The translations under genes and the position numbers were made by a program. DNA of 64,000 nucleotides from Promicromonospora iranensis (GTDB taxonomy: Bacteria > Actinomycetota > Actinomycetes > Actinomycetales > Cellulomonadaceae): positions 62,001-126,000 of the forward strand of contig NZ_JAJQQP010000015.1 in the NCBI RefSeq assembly GCF_028994805.1, read 5' to 3'. Under the pieces are notes generated by a model. The model ran no database searches. It saw nothing but the letters and a program-made list of their open reading frames with translations, and was not told the DNA's origin. This document shows positions 52,040-62,088 of this stretch, in pieces. Position 1 is the first letter of the stretch; each line of letters begins with the position of its first letter.

Positions 52040-52061
52040 GTGTACTCCCGTGCGAGTACAC
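52040..52061. promoter_or_regulatory. Palindromic operator before the ABC transporter operon
   Basis: GTGTACTC (52040-52047) and GAGTACAC (52054-52061) are perfect inverted repeats with a 6-base spacer, 79 bases before the ATPase start. A related element (ATGTACTC-N6-GAGCAC) occurs in the truncated duplicate at 49265. The arms resemble PadR-type TGTA/TACA sites. Confidence 0.55.
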
Positions 52062-52139
52062 GTCGCCTCCCGTGGGTGGACGCGGCGGCCGGGCAGCCGC
52101 CGTCATCGTGGTGGACACCAGCCACTCATCGGAGGTCTC

Positions 52140-52927
<788 letters not shown>

Positions 52928-52931
<4 letters not shown>

Positions 52932-55462
52932 GGCAGATGGTGCGCAGCGCGGTCCGGAGCCTGTTCGCGAGCCGGGGTCGGTTCCTGCTCACGGGCACGG
53001 CGATCGCATTGTCGGTGGCGTTCCTCACCGCGACACTGGTGCTGTCCGACTCGATGCGCGGCCGAGCCGCCAGTGATATCGCCGAAGCGCTGGCCGGAAC
53101 GAACGCCGTGGTGCAGGGCGTCGAGCTCGGCGAGCCCGGCGGAGGACCGGGAGACCCTGCCAGGACGGTTCAGCGATCACTGGATCCCGACATCACCGAG
53201 CGCGTGGTTGCGGTCGATGGCGTCGACGAGGCCGTCTCGCAATGGGTCGGCTTCGCCAAACTGGTCGTCAATGGATCGTCGGTCGGAACCGGCACGGCGA
53301 GCGACGTCGGTCGCAACTGGATCGCCGACCCGGCGCTCAATCCGTTCCGGCTCGCGAGCGGGCAACCACCGACCGAGGTCGGAGAGATCCTGATCGATCG
53401 ATCACTCGCCGACGACGCAGGCCTGGCTCCCGGTGACGTCGTACAGGTCCTGACCACGACGGGTATGCACGACGCGACCGTCACCGGTATCGCGACGTTC
53501 GCATCGGCGGACGCGGCACCGCTGCAGCGAACGGTGCTGTTCCCCGACGCAGCGGTGTCCACCTGGCTCGACACCGCGGCGCCGACCGAGGTGCTCGTCG
53601 ACGTCGCGCAGGGTGCCGACCGCACCGAGGTGCTCAGCCGGCTGTCGGCGCTGTCCGATGCCGAGGTCGTCGCCGGACCCGACTACATCCGGACGATGCA
53701 GGACGCCGCGACGTCACCGCTGCAGTTCCTGAACGTGTTCCTCCTGGCCTTCGCCGTCGTCGCGATCCTGATCGGCGTGACGATCATCTTCAACACGTTC
53801 ACGCTCACCGTCGCCCGCCGCCGGCGGGAGTCGGGACTGCTGCGTGCGGTCGGTGCGGAACGACGCCAGGTGCTCGGCGCAGTGGTGATCGAGGCGGCGT
53901 TCGTCGGAATGATCGCCACGCTCGCCGGCCTCGTCTGCGGAGTCGCTGGAGTGGGCGTGCTGCGCTGGGTCGTCGGACTGACCGGGGTCAGCCTGCTCAC
54001 CGGGCCGTCGATCGTGACCCCGGTCTCGATCGCGATCGCCGCGACCGTCGGCATCGGCGCAACGATCCTCTCGGCGTGGATCCCGGCTCGCCGCGCGGCG
54101 GCGACACCACCGATCGAGGCGCTGCGCGAGAGCGCGGCGGAACCCCGGGCCGTGAGCCGAGCGCGGACTGCGAGCGGACTCGTGCTCGCCACGGCGGCGA
54201 TCGCTGGAGGAGCCGTGGCTGTGGTGAGCTCGAACCCCGTGTGGCTCGCGCTCGCTGCTGCCATCGTCCCGGCGCTCGTGCTGTGCGGCCCGGCGATCGT
54301 GACCGCCGCGGCGCGGTGGAGCGCACCGGTGGCCCGCCGCACCGCCGGTGTGTCTGGCACGATCGCAGCGGGCAACCTGGCTGCGAGCCCACGTCGATCG
54401 GCATCGACGGCGCTCGCGCTCATGCTCGGCACCGCGATGGTGACGATGTTCGCGATCTTCGCGAGCTCTCTGACGAGCGGGGTCGGAACCGACGTCCGCG
54501 AGGGACTGGAAGCGGACCTGGTGGTCACGTCGGCGACCCCCGACGTCTCGACGATCGACCCAGCCCTGGCCGGCCGGATCGCAGCGCTGCCCGACGTCGA
54601 CGCGGTCACCGCGCTGTCGGCCGCCGAAGGGATCGTGGCGGGGAAGGCCGAGGCGATCGGCGGCATCGACCCGACGGCTCTGCCCACCATGTTCGACCTC
54701 GACCCGATCGCCGGCGACCTCGCCGATCTGAGCTCGGGCGGCGTGGCCGTGGTCGGTGACGACCCGGCGCGGCTTGGCGGAACCCTGGAGATCGAGTTCG
54801 AACGATCGACCATCGAAGCGCCGATCGTTGCCGTGGTCGCAAGGAGCACCGGCGGTTTCGAAGCCCCGCTCTACTTCGTCGACGCGGCGACACTCGACGC
54901 CTCGGTCGGTCGTCAGCTCGATGCGCAGGTGTTCGTCGACCTCGCCGACGGAGCGGCGGCGGACGCAGAGCAAGACGTGAGTGCCCTGGTCCGAGATGCG
55001 CCTGGGGCGTTCCTGGCGACCCAGGAAGAACACGTCGCCAGCAGGGGGAGCGAGATCGCTGCGTTCGGGAACTTCATCGACGGGATGCTCATCCTGGCGA
55101 GCTTGATCGCGCTTCTTGGAGTCGCCAACACCACGGCGCTCGCGATCAATGAACGCACCGGAGAGATCGGGCTGCTGCGAGCGGTCGGGGCGTCTCGGCG
55201 GGCGCTGCGTCGCATCGTGCGGCTCGAGGTGGCACTCCTGTCGTTCGTGGCAGCATCGATCGGTATCGCCGTCGCAGCCGGTTTCGGCTGGGCGATGATC
55301 GATGTCACCGGAGGCGCGGAGATCCCGTCCGTCGTCATACCTTGGCCCCGCCTGGCAGTGACGCTCGTCGTTGCGGTCGCAGCGGGCGTGGCCGCTGCAG
55401 CGTGGCCCGCGTTCCGGGTCTCCCGGGTGCCTGTGCTCGAACTGGTGAGCAGGGACCGCTGA
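52928..55462 (+). CDS. FtsX/MacB-type ABC permease, duplicated form
   Basis: The 844-residue permease has an N-terminal helix (RFLLTGTAIALSVAFLTATLVLSDSMRG) and a large extracellular MacB periplasmic-like domain. A first FtsX triple-helix block (about 265-400) contains NTFTLTVARRRRESGLLRAVGAERRQVL. Further helices and a second extracellular domain come next, then a second FtsX block near the C-terminus with INERTGEIGLLRAVGASRRALRRIV. This ten-helix form is common in actinobacteria for mechanotransmission or peptide/lipid export. Start ATG 52928 overlaps the ATPase stop. Confidence 0.93.
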
Positions 55463-55567
55463 TGCGCAGGTCTCTGCACCTGGGCCGCGGCGTCCCACGA
55501 CCGGTCCTGGTGCAGAAACCTCCCGTCGGAGTACGCGCCCGCCATCGGCCTCGACGACGATGGTCCC

Positions 55568-56698
55568 GTGACACACACCCATCCCCGCACCTCTCGCGCC
55601 GATCTCGTAGCGATCGTCGCCGCACTGGCGGTGTCGATCGGCATGCTGGTCACCGATCCGGACGTCGTGGCCGGACGGCAGCTCCCGGGCATCGCGATCG
55701 CGGCCGTCGCCGCAGTGCTGTTCGTCGTCGCCGGCCGGTTCGGTCGGGCCACCGTCGTGGCGATCGGTGTGCTGGACGTCGTCACCTTCGCATCGACCTC
55801 CAGCCCGCTCGCGCTGCGGCCGCTGCTCGCCGTGGCGCTGTTCCGTCTCGTGCGCCGGAGCGACGACCGCTCTGTGGTCTGGTTCGGGTCGTTCATCGCG
55901 ATCGTCGTCGCCGGCTTCGGGGCGCAGATGGATGGTGAGCAGTTCTGGTTCGAATGGGCCACCGACGCAGCCGTTCTCCTGCTCCCGATCGCCGCCGCCG
56001 ACGCCCGTCGCTCTAACCTGCGGCGTCGAGCCGACGCTGTGGAACGCCAGGTCGCCGAGCGGCTCCAGGCGGAACGCCTTCGCATCGCGTACGACCTGCA
56101 CGACATCGTCGCCCATTCGCTGTCGGCGATCACCGTCCAGTCCGGCATCGCCGCCCACGGGTTCGAGCGCGATCCCGCCGCTGCTCACACCGCGCTCGTC
56201 GAGATCAACGACGCAGGCAGACGATCACTCGACGAGCTGAGATCCCTCCTCGGGCTTCTCCGGTCCGACGAGTCGGTCCCGCTTCGCCCGGTATCGGCGG
56301 CCACCACCACCCTCAGCGACGTCGTCGTCGCCGCCAGGCACTCGAGGAAGGTCGAGGTGGTCGAGGACGGTCACTATCCCGCGGGCGTGGCGGAGAGCAC
56401 CGTGGTGACGGTGCACCGCATCGTGCACGAATGCCTGGTCAACGTCGCCCGCCACGCCGGCGACGTCCCCGCGGTCGTCCGGCTCCGGCACACGGACGGC
56501 GGCGTGCACGTCACCGTGTCGAACGACGCCCCGGCCACCGCACGCGTGACGGCGCCGGGCACCGGCATCGGTCTGGTCGCGATCCGCGAGCGAGCGGAGC
56601 TCCTCGGTGGCACCGTCCACGCCGAACCCACCGACGACGGCGGGTTCACGGTGCGCGCATTCGTGCCCTACCAGCTACCCGACGGGTGGGAAGCATGA
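55568..56698 (+). CDS. Two-component sensor histidine kinase
   Basis: The 376-residue kinase has four to five N-terminal helices (about 10-140) and phospho-acceptor H178 in AYDLHDIVAHSLSAITVQSG (HisKA_3). The HATPase domain contains IVHECLVNVARHAG, VSNDAP in place of the usual DDG-type box, and GTGIGLVAIRERAELLGG. It lies 105 bases after the permease. Kinases of this type beside MacB-like transporters usually respond to membrane-active compounds and induce the transporter. Confidence 0.9.
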   Translation: MTHTHPRTSRADLVAIVAALAVSIGMLVTDPDVVAGRQLPGIAIAAVAAVLFVVAGRFGRATVVAIGVLDVVTFASTSSPLALRPLLAVALFRLVRRSDDRSVVWFGSFIAIVVAGFGAQMDGEQFWFEWATDAAVLLLPIAAADARRSNLRRRADAVERQVAERLQAERLRIAYDLHDIVAHSLSAITVQSGIAAHGFERDPAAAHTALVEINDAGRRSLDELRSLLGLLRSDESVPLRPVSAATTTLSDVVVAARHSRKVEVVEDGHYPAGVAESTVVTVHRIVHECLVNVARHAGDVPAVVRLRHTDGGVHVTVSNDAPATARVTAPGTGIGLVAIRERAELLGGTVHAEPTDDGGFTVRAFVPYQLPDGWEA

Positions 56699-57396
56699 CC
56701 GCTCGGCTCGACGCGCCTGCCATGGCGAGGCGCGACATCCGCGTGCTGCTCGTCGACGACCAGGAGTGGGTACGTCGCGGGTTCGCAGCACTGCTCGCCA
56801 ACGAACCCGGCATCGAGGTCGTCGGTGAGGCCGGCGACGGCGCGCAGGCCATCGCCGAGACCTGGCGAACACGCCCCGACGTCGTGCTGATGGACATCCG
56901 CATGCCTCGCATGGACGGGCTCGACGCGACGCGAGCGATCTGCCGCGACGAACGGCTCAGTGCTACCAAGGTGCTCGTACTCACCACCTTCGCGCTCGAT
57001 GAGTACGTCTACGAGGCGCTCAGAGTCGGTGCATCCGGTTTCCTGCTCAAGGACACCCCGCCGCGACTCCTGCTCGAGGCGATCGCTGCCGCCGACGACG
57101 GTGAAGTCCTCATCTCACCGGCGATGACCAAGCGGTTGGTCGCCGACCTCGTTCGCCGACCGATCAGCCGTCCGGGAGACTCGGGTCCCCTCGATGTCCT
57201 GAGCGAGCGGGAACGCGAAGTGCTCGCCGAGGTAGCACGTGGCAAGACCAACTCCGAGATCGGCGAGTCGCTCTACATGTCGCCGCTCACGGCGAAGACG
57301 CACGTCAGTCGCATCCTCGGCAAGCTGAACGCGCGCGACCGCGCCCAGCTCGTGATCATCGGATACGAGACCGGACTCGTCAGCCCCGGCGAGTGA
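56695..57396 (+). CDS. NarL/FixJ-type response regulator
   Basis: The 233-residue regulator has the phospho-acceptor D67 in VLMDIRMPRMDGLDATRAI, the threonine and lysine positions in VLTTFALDE and LLKDTPP, and a LuxR helix-turn-helix (LSEREREVLAEVARGKTNSEIGESLYMSPLTAKTHVSRIL). ATG 56695 overlaps the kinase stop. An extra 13 residues precede the receiver core (MTARLDAPAMARRD). It completes the operon. Confidence 0.92.
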   Translation: MTARLDAPAMARRDIRVLLVDDQEWVRRGFAALLANEPGIEVVGEAGDGAQAIAETWRTRPDVVLMDIRMPRMDGLDATRAICRDERLSATKVLVLTTFALDEYVYEALRVGASGFLLKDTPPRLLLEAIAAADDGEVLISPAMTKRLVADLVRRPISRPGDSGPLDVLSEREREVLAEVARGKTNSEIGESLYMSPLTAKTHVSRILGKLNARDRAQLVIIGYETGLVSPGE

Positions 57397-57689
57397 CCAT
57401 CGCGAGCGTCGTGGCGGTCGACACTGTCGATGTCGGCGCCGGGATCGGCCACCCACCCTGACAGCTCAGCGCTACCTGTCCCCGGAGCTTGTCTCACTCG
57501 CCGTGCCGGCCCGGGGCAGGAGGCTGATCGCGGTCTCGGCGTCGCCTTCCCCCGTGGGGCCGCCAGCCGCTGGAGCGGCATCGACCTCACCCGTGCGCCG
57601 TCCCGGACGAGGATCGCCATGCGGACTGCCCACGTCTGTCTTGGCTGGGCCGTGACGGTCCTCACCCTTGCTCCTCGGCGGGCTCCTTG
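57397..57689. other. Intergenic region without a recognisable gene
   Basis: Open frames here are short and of low quality on both strands, and I see no repeat or hairpin. It may contain decayed coding sequence (a plus-strand stretch reads YLSPELVSLAVPARGRRLIA), but that is too weak to call. Confidence 0.5.
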
Positions 57690-57721
57690 CTAGGTTTGTT
57701 ATTGTTCAATCACTAACCTAG
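57690..57721. promoter_or_regulatory. Nested palindrome before the SnoaL-like gene
   Basis: CTAGGTT (57690-57696) and AACCTAG (57715-57721) are inverted repeats. They enclose an imperfect palindrome with GTTA at 57698 and TAAC at 57714-57717. The element ends 8 bases before the ATG and is notably AT-rich, as expected for a promoter/operator. The TetR protein encoded next is the likely binder. Confidence 0.5.
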
Positions 57722-57729
57722 GAGCGACC

Positions 57730-58197
57730 ATGAACGCCAACCCGGCCCGCGAGCTCACCCCCGCACAGCACGCCCTGGCAGAGCACCTGCGGCTGGTGTC
57801 CTCCGGCCAGATCGACGAGTGGATCGAGCTGTACGCCGCGGACGGCACGGTCGAGTTCCCCTTCGCTCCCGCCGGTGTGTCTACCCGGGTGCAGGGACGC
57901 GAGGCGCTGATCGCCCACATGCGCGGTTTCCCGCAGACCTTCGATGTGAAGTTCGTCGACGTGAAGTTCATCGAGACGACCGACCCCCGCACCGCGGTCG
58001 CCGAATACCGCTCGGAGGGAAGCGTCCTCAGCACCGGCAAGCCGTATGAGCAGACGGTCATCACGGTGATCCGCCTCGACGAGGCGGGCCTGGTCGAGCG
58101 GTTCGTCGACTACTGGAACCCTCTTGTGGTCATCGAGGCCATGACCCCCGACCAGGCGGCCAGTGGCCAAGACGTGTCGTGGCCCGCAGGGCGCTGA
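57730..58197 (+). CDS. SnoaL-like / NTF2-fold protein
   Basis: The 155-residue protein shows the SnoaL pattern: HLRLVSSGQIDEWIELYAADGTVEFPFAPAG, VQGREALIAHMRGFP, VAEYRSEGSVLSTGKPYEQTVITVIRLDEAGLVERFVDYWNPLVVIEAM. It is similar in type to polyketide-cyclase-like or ketosteroid-isomerase-like proteins of unknown substrate. The ATG is preceded by AGGAG at 57720-57724. A terminator and a TetR gene follow, so it is probably the single target of that repressor. Confidence 0.87.
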   Translation: MNANPARELTPAQHALAEHLRLVSSGQIDEWIELYAADGTVEFPFAPAGVSTRVQGREALIAHMRGFPQTFDVKFVDVKFIETTDPRTAVAEYRSEGSVLSTGKPYEQTVITVIRLDEAGLVERFVDYWNPLVVIEAMTPDQAASGQDVSWPAGR

Positions 58198-58216
58198 TCC
58201 CGATTCGACAGGGTGA

Positions 58217-58255
58217 GAGGGGGCAAGACGGGTCGCCCACCCGTCTTGCCCCCTC
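58217..58255 (+). terminator. Terminator with 17-bp perfect stem
   Basis: GAGGGGGCAAGACGGGT (58217-58233) pairs without mismatch with 58239-58255 around CGCCC. Outer bases 58211-58218 and 58264-58271 (GGGTGAGA/TCTCACCC) could form an alternative stem. It separates the SnoaL-like gene from the TetR gene. Confidence 0.75.
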
Positions 58256-58292
58256 GAACCCCGTCTCACCCCGCAATGAAAGACTGGCAGAC

Positions 58293-58895
58293 ATGCCCGC
58301 CCCCGGTTCTAGCGTGAAAAGCGATCAACGCCGTCGAGTCGTGCTGGACGCTGCCGTGGCCTGTTTCGCGCGCAAGGGTTACTACGGCACGACAACCAGT
58401 GAGATCGCCGAACGGGCCGGAATCTCTCAGCCCTACATCTACCGCCTCTTCGCCAGTAAGGAGGCGCTGTTCGCCGGTGCCGTCCGCCACGTGTCCGAGC
58501 TGCTCTCGGATGCTCTGACCGGAGCCGGCGCCGGCACCGATGAGGCCGGGCCGCCCCGGCAGGCGGAGGGGGTGATGCGTGCGATCCGGTCCGCCTACAG
58601 CACCCTGATCCAGGACCGGGACGTCATGCGGTTCCTCATGCAGGCCAGTTGCGCAGCTGATGAGCCGCTCGTGGCCGAGGCGGTGCGCACGTGCTATGCC
58701 CGGCAGGTCGAACTCGTCAGTGAGCTTCTGAACCACGACGACGCTGCGGTCCGGCACTGGTTCGGCGCCGGCATGCTCGAGAATGTCACGCTGACCCTCG
58801 GCCTGGCCGACGTCGACGAGCCCTGGGCACGGACCCTCAGCGGGCAACGGTCTCGATCGGACAGCGGTAACTTCGCTCACCAGGTTTCGCCCTAG
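58293..58895 (+). CDS. TetR/AcrR-family regulator
   Basis: The 200-residue protein has the TetR DNA-binding domain (SDQRRRVVLDAAVACFARKG, then AGISQPYIYRLFASKEALFA). The C-terminal domain has MRAIRSAYSTLIQDRDVMRFLMQASCAADEP, frequent in TetR proteins beside SnoaL or efflux genes. ATG 58293 was chosen; the longer open frame from 58179 passes through the terminator stem. It probably represses the SnoaL-like gene and itself through the nested palindrome. Confidence 0.87.
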   Translation: MPAPGSSVKSDQRRRVVLDAAVACFARKGYYGTTTSEIAERAGISQPYIYRLFASKEALFAGAVRHVSELLSDALTGAGAGTDEAGPPRQAEGVMRAIRSAYSTLIQDRDVMRFLMQASCAADEPLVAEAVRTCYARQVELVSELLNHDDAAVRHWFGAGMLENVTLTLGLADVDEPWARTLSGQRSRSDSGNFAHQVSP

Positions 58896-58905
58896 GGCCT
58901 GTTTG

Positions 58906-58935
58906 GGATTGGGTCAGCGTCGGCTGACCCAATCC
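58906..58935. terminator. Bidirectional terminator
   Basis: GGATTGGGTCAGC (58906-58918) pairs perfectly with GCTGACCCAATCC (58923-58935) around GTCG. It lies 11 bases after the TetR stop and contains the stop of the convergent pseudogene. Confidence 0.7.
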
Positions 58936-59440
58936 AGGACGTCGTCGGCGATGGTGTTCGGTGCGGCGGCGGTGGTCTTGGCGACCGAGAAGAACCAGTC
59001 GGCCTCGTCGACGGGCGGATGGACGACGATGAAGGTGTTGTCGCTGTCGTTCAGGTCGTCGATCAGACCGATCAGATCGGCGCGGGTCGGGTTCGGCAGG
59101 CGGGTGCCGGCGCCAGGCTACGAATCGTGCCGGACTCGGTCCCCCAGGCGGCCGCCGCGGTGCTCGAAACGGACCCACAGGTGCGCGAAGCCACCCTCAG
59201 GTTGCGCTCGGAGCGCGGCGCAGTCGTCCTGGTCGGTCACGTACGCGTCGCGCCACGCGCGGACCTGTCTGCCCTCGGGTCGCTTATCGACGAGACCGCT
59301 CACCAAGTCGGGCAAGTCCTGGGGCGAACCGTCACCGGACAGATCCGTCTGGCGGTAGCTCGTCGCGGGAGCGCCGAACGCATTGTCCGATGCCCCAGAT
59401 CAGCAGTCAGGATGCTGGCGCACGTGGATCGCAGCTGCCA
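58914..59440 (-). pseudogene. Frameshifted hypothetical gene
   Basis: On the minus strand, coding sense begins around 59440 (SDNAFGAPATSYRQTDLSGD) and continues as PDLVSGLVDKRPEGRQVRAW and EGGFAHLWVRFEHRGGRLGD until a stop near 59118. It then resumes in another frame as PNPTRADLIGLIDDLNDSDN, then TFIVVHPPVDEADWFFSVAK, and ends VSRR at 58914. The two halves fit one ordinary soluble protein broken by a frameshift at about 59110-59130. The family is not recognised. Confidence 0.6.
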
Positions 59441-59666
59441 ACTGCACGGTGGGTGGCGCATCTCGCTTCGTACTCGCACGGTCGCAGTCCTCCGTCATTG
59501 TCGGCGGGAGCTCGGCACAGCATTAGCTCGCCCCTGAGGGAAGGCCTCGCGAAGGACGCGCCTGTCGCCCCTGGGGCTCTCCCACGGCGAGTGCTTGGCC
59601 GATCGTAAGCCCGCCAGTCACGAGCCCGACGACGGTCACCGGCGCAACGGCGAAGCCCTTGCCCGG

Positions 59667-59756
59667 TTACTGATCGGGGCGGACGAACGCGCTCGGGCCG
59701 TCCTCGTCGACGCTCAGGGGCATGAGGAGTCCATTGGTCTCGATTCCGAGCTTCAC
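59667..59756 (-). CDS. 29-codon ORF overlapping the MFS gene stop
   Basis: A GTG at 59756 overlaps the stop of the MFS gene (GTGA) and opens 29 codons to a TAA at 59667-59669: it begins VKLGIETNGLLMPLSVDEDG and ends PSAFVRPDQ. The overlap is the spacing seen for coupled genes, so it may be translated. After the stop the same frame continues into a hydrophobic stretch, which could instead mean a broken longer gene. A short exported peptide is possible but unproven. Confidence 0.4.
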   Translation of the reverse strand: MKLGIETNGLLMPLSVDEDGPSAFVRPDQ

Positions 59757-60946
59757 CGGAGGCGTCTGCTGCGGTGCAGCATCATGGCGACAAGTCCGCA
59801 GCTCGCAGCGACCACGGCGAACGGCAGGGCTGCCGCGACGTCGAACAGGGCCGTGAACATGATCGGCCCCACCAACTCCGCAACGACGAACGAGTACTGG
59901 AAGACAGCGAGATATCTCCCTCGCGCCCCCCGCCCGAGCTCATCCACCAGCGCCGCGGACGACGGAGCGTGCAAGATCTCTGCGGTGCTCAGGAGAGCGA
60001 CGCCGATCACGAGCACCACTGCGGCCGCGGTCAAGGGCAAAGTCACTGCGACAGCGACAGCAGCAAAAGCGCCGCACCACAGAAGCGCCGCGCGCTTCAA
60101 GAGCCGCACCTTCGAGAAGCGGGACGCAAGGCCGGCACCGCGCGACGACAGCACGGCGACGAGCAGCGCGTTGACCACCAGAAGCGCAGCGGTCAACCAG
60201 CCTGGCCCCTCCAGTCCCGTACGAACGACGGTGGGCAACGAAAGGCCGAAGAAGAGGGTCGACAGCGCGAGCACGCTGTTCAGCGCGAGGAACCGCAGGA
60301 ACTCGCGGTCGCGGAGGATCGACACGTAGGTCCGTGTCTCTTCTCCGGTGAAACGGCCCGCTCGGGGACGCACCTTCACGACAGCGAGAATCAGGACCGC
60401 CGCGACGGCGGTGCACCCCGATGCCGCCCACGCGAGCGCCAGATAAGCACTCTCGACCTGGACCGAGATCACGACTCCGGTGACGAGCCCGCCCACGACG
60501 ACTCCTACGGTCCGGACCGCGTTGAGGCGACCGAACCATTGCTCCATCGACAGGCCGGCCCCGGACTCCGCGTAGTCCGCGAGGAAGGTGAAGACCGACG
60601 ACCAGAAGAGGCGCACGCCAACGGCCATCACCGATGACGCCAGCAAGACTTCGACCGGCTCACGGGCGACGACGAAGCCGGCGTACGCGACAGCCTGGAT
60701 GCCCAGGCCGACAACGACGACAGGATGCGCGGTCCAGCGGTCGACCAGTGCCCCGGTCGCGATCGGTAGCGGAAGGCCGATCAGGACGCTCACGCTCATG
60801 ATCGCACCCAGCACGGGGAGCGGGATGTCGGTCAGGACGGTGAAGTACACCAGCGACAGTGGCAGGAACAGGCCACCGGACAGTGAGGCGAGAGACAGAG
60901 ACAGGGTGAGGCAGGCGTCAAGGCGCCCAGGTGCATGCTGAGGCAC
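59753..60946 (-). CDS. Major facilitator superfamily exporter
   Basis: The 397-residue protein has about 12 hydrophobic helices. TDIPLPVLGAIMSVSVLIGLPLPIATGALVDRW holds the loop 2-3 motif of MFS drug exporters. A large central loop contains KVRPRAGRFTGEETRTYVSILRDREF, and a second domain contains STAEILHAPSSAALVDELGRGARGRYLAVFQYSF. It resembles MdtH/YajR-like multidrug exporters. The start is GTG 60946. A 29-codon ORF overlaps its stop. Confidence 0.88.
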   Translation of the reverse strand: MPQHAPGRLDACLTLSLSLASLSGGLFLPLSLVYFTVLTDIPLPVLGAIMSVSVLIGLPLPIATGALVDRWTAHPVVVVGLGIQAVAYAGFVVAREPVEVLLASSVMAVGVRLFWSSVFTFLADYAESGAGLSMEQWFGRLNAVRTVGVVVGGLVTGVVISVQVESAYLALAWAASGCTAVAAVLILAVVKVRPRAGRFTGEETRTYVSILRDREFLRFLALNSVLALSTLFFGLSLPTVVRTGLEGPGWLTAALLVVNALLVAVLSSRGAGLASRFSKVRLLKRAALLWCGAFAAVAVAVTLPLTAAAVVLVIGVALLSTAEILHAPSSAALVDELGRGARGRYLAVFQYSFVVAELVGPIMFTALFDVAAALPFAVVAASCGLVAMMLHRSRRLR

Positions 60947-61259
60947 GGGGATTCACTTTCGATGGGAAACAGGCATGACTGAGACCCCGGCGAGCACCTG
61001 GCTCGACGGGTACTTCAGTTCTGTCTGACGTCCATAGGCGCCGACGGTAGCCCCAACCGATCGCGGGGGCCACACCTTTTCCACGATCGAATTCGCAGGT
61101 CAGCACCTGCTTCGGCGCAAGCCCTGTCAGACGCGGCCGTCACTCTTGGGCCCCGTCGACGGGCCGCCACTGACCGGCTCTGCACTGCGCTCTCGTGCGC
61201 GTCCTGACGGTGCGGGTGCACCTGGCCGGTACCAGAGGACCAATACCAGGGGGCACAGC
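60947..61259. other. Intergenic region with no recognised feature
   Basis: Between the MFS start and the dprA remnant I see no supportable gene. The part next to the MFS start should hold its promoter; no distinct motif was identified. Confidence 0.5.
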
Positions 61260-61939
61260 ATGGACGAGCAGGAGCCGCACAGCGCGGACCAGGACCTGAC
61301 GCCAGCGCCAACGTAAGACCTGTCCGAGATCGCTGGCATGGCCACCGACGAGGGCACCGCGCGTATCGTCCTGGCCCCGGGTTGCGAGCCCAGCGACGAG
61401 CTCGCACCCCAGCTCGTGGTCACGCACGGCGACGTGTACCTGGTGCAGCAGATCTCCGACGGCGCACTACAAGGAGAGACCTCGCGGTTGGCCCGCTGGC
61501 GCCAGGACGTCACCGGTCGTCTGGGCCTTGCCGAAGTCAGCCGGGTCCTGCTGCGGACCCAGCAGCTCGGGCTCGGAACACTGGTACCGGGTGAGCACGG
61601 CTGGCCCACCCTCGCTGGAAACCCGGCAGCCCACCCGCTGGTGTTTGTGGACGCGTGGCGACTCGTCGTACCTGAATAGACACTCGCCGCGGGTGGCGGT
61701 GATCGGGGCACGTGTCCCCACGGACTGCGGCCGGGACGTCGCCCGCGCCCTGGCGATCGACCTCGCCGACCGGGGCGTCACTATCCTCGGGTCCGGCTGG
61801 CCGGGCATCGACGCACAGCCGTCCTGGGTGCAGCCGTGGCCGGTGGGCCGGCAACCGCAGTGCTACGTGCAGGGCTGGCCCGCCCCTACCCCAGCAGCAA
61901 TGCCAACCTGTTCCGGGCAACTGTCTCCAACGGAGGTGT
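61260..61939 (+). pseudogene. dprA: Degenerate dprA (DNA-processing protein) gene
   Basis: Pieces of a DprA-like protein are spread over several frames. An N-terminal part reads DEGTARIVLAPGCEPSDELA, SRLARWRQDVTGRLGLAEVS and TLVPGEHGWPTL. A shifted frame reads LWTRGDSSYLNRHSPRVAVI and GRDVARALAIDLADRGVTIL at the Rossmann core. Finally bases near 61895-61935 encode, in yet another frame, YPSSNANLFRATVSNGGV, the conserved end of the core. Internal stops and at least two frameshifts make it non-functional. It breaks off at the HAD remnant. Confidence 0.8.
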
Positions 61940-62088
61940 CCGGGCTCACCTATCCACGAGGCGATGAAGGACGCCGGCGCGCCCACTGGCGTGCCGGCGT
62001 CCTTCATGAGGGCCCCGCTGGGTTCGACCTGCCTCTGGTGCTCACCTGACGCCGCACGCTCGACGTCTGACCGACTTCGTGCGGCCCG
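61940..62088 (+). pseudogene. Remnant of the HAD C-terminal domain (copy C)
   Basis: Bases 61940-62049 align without gaps to 43123-43232, the last 36 codons and stop of the HAD gene (GLTYPRGDEGRRRAHWRAGV then LHEGPAGFDLPLVLT). Similarity continues into the 3' flank to about 62088 and then into a 17-base near-copy of metH 36136-36152. It is fused to the dprA remnant at its 5' end. Confidence 0.85.

Noticed and set aside
57273-57665. 130-codon minus-strand ORF after the response regulator
   Set aside because: Most of it overlaps the regulator's 3' end or is low-complexity; no start signal or recognisable motif.
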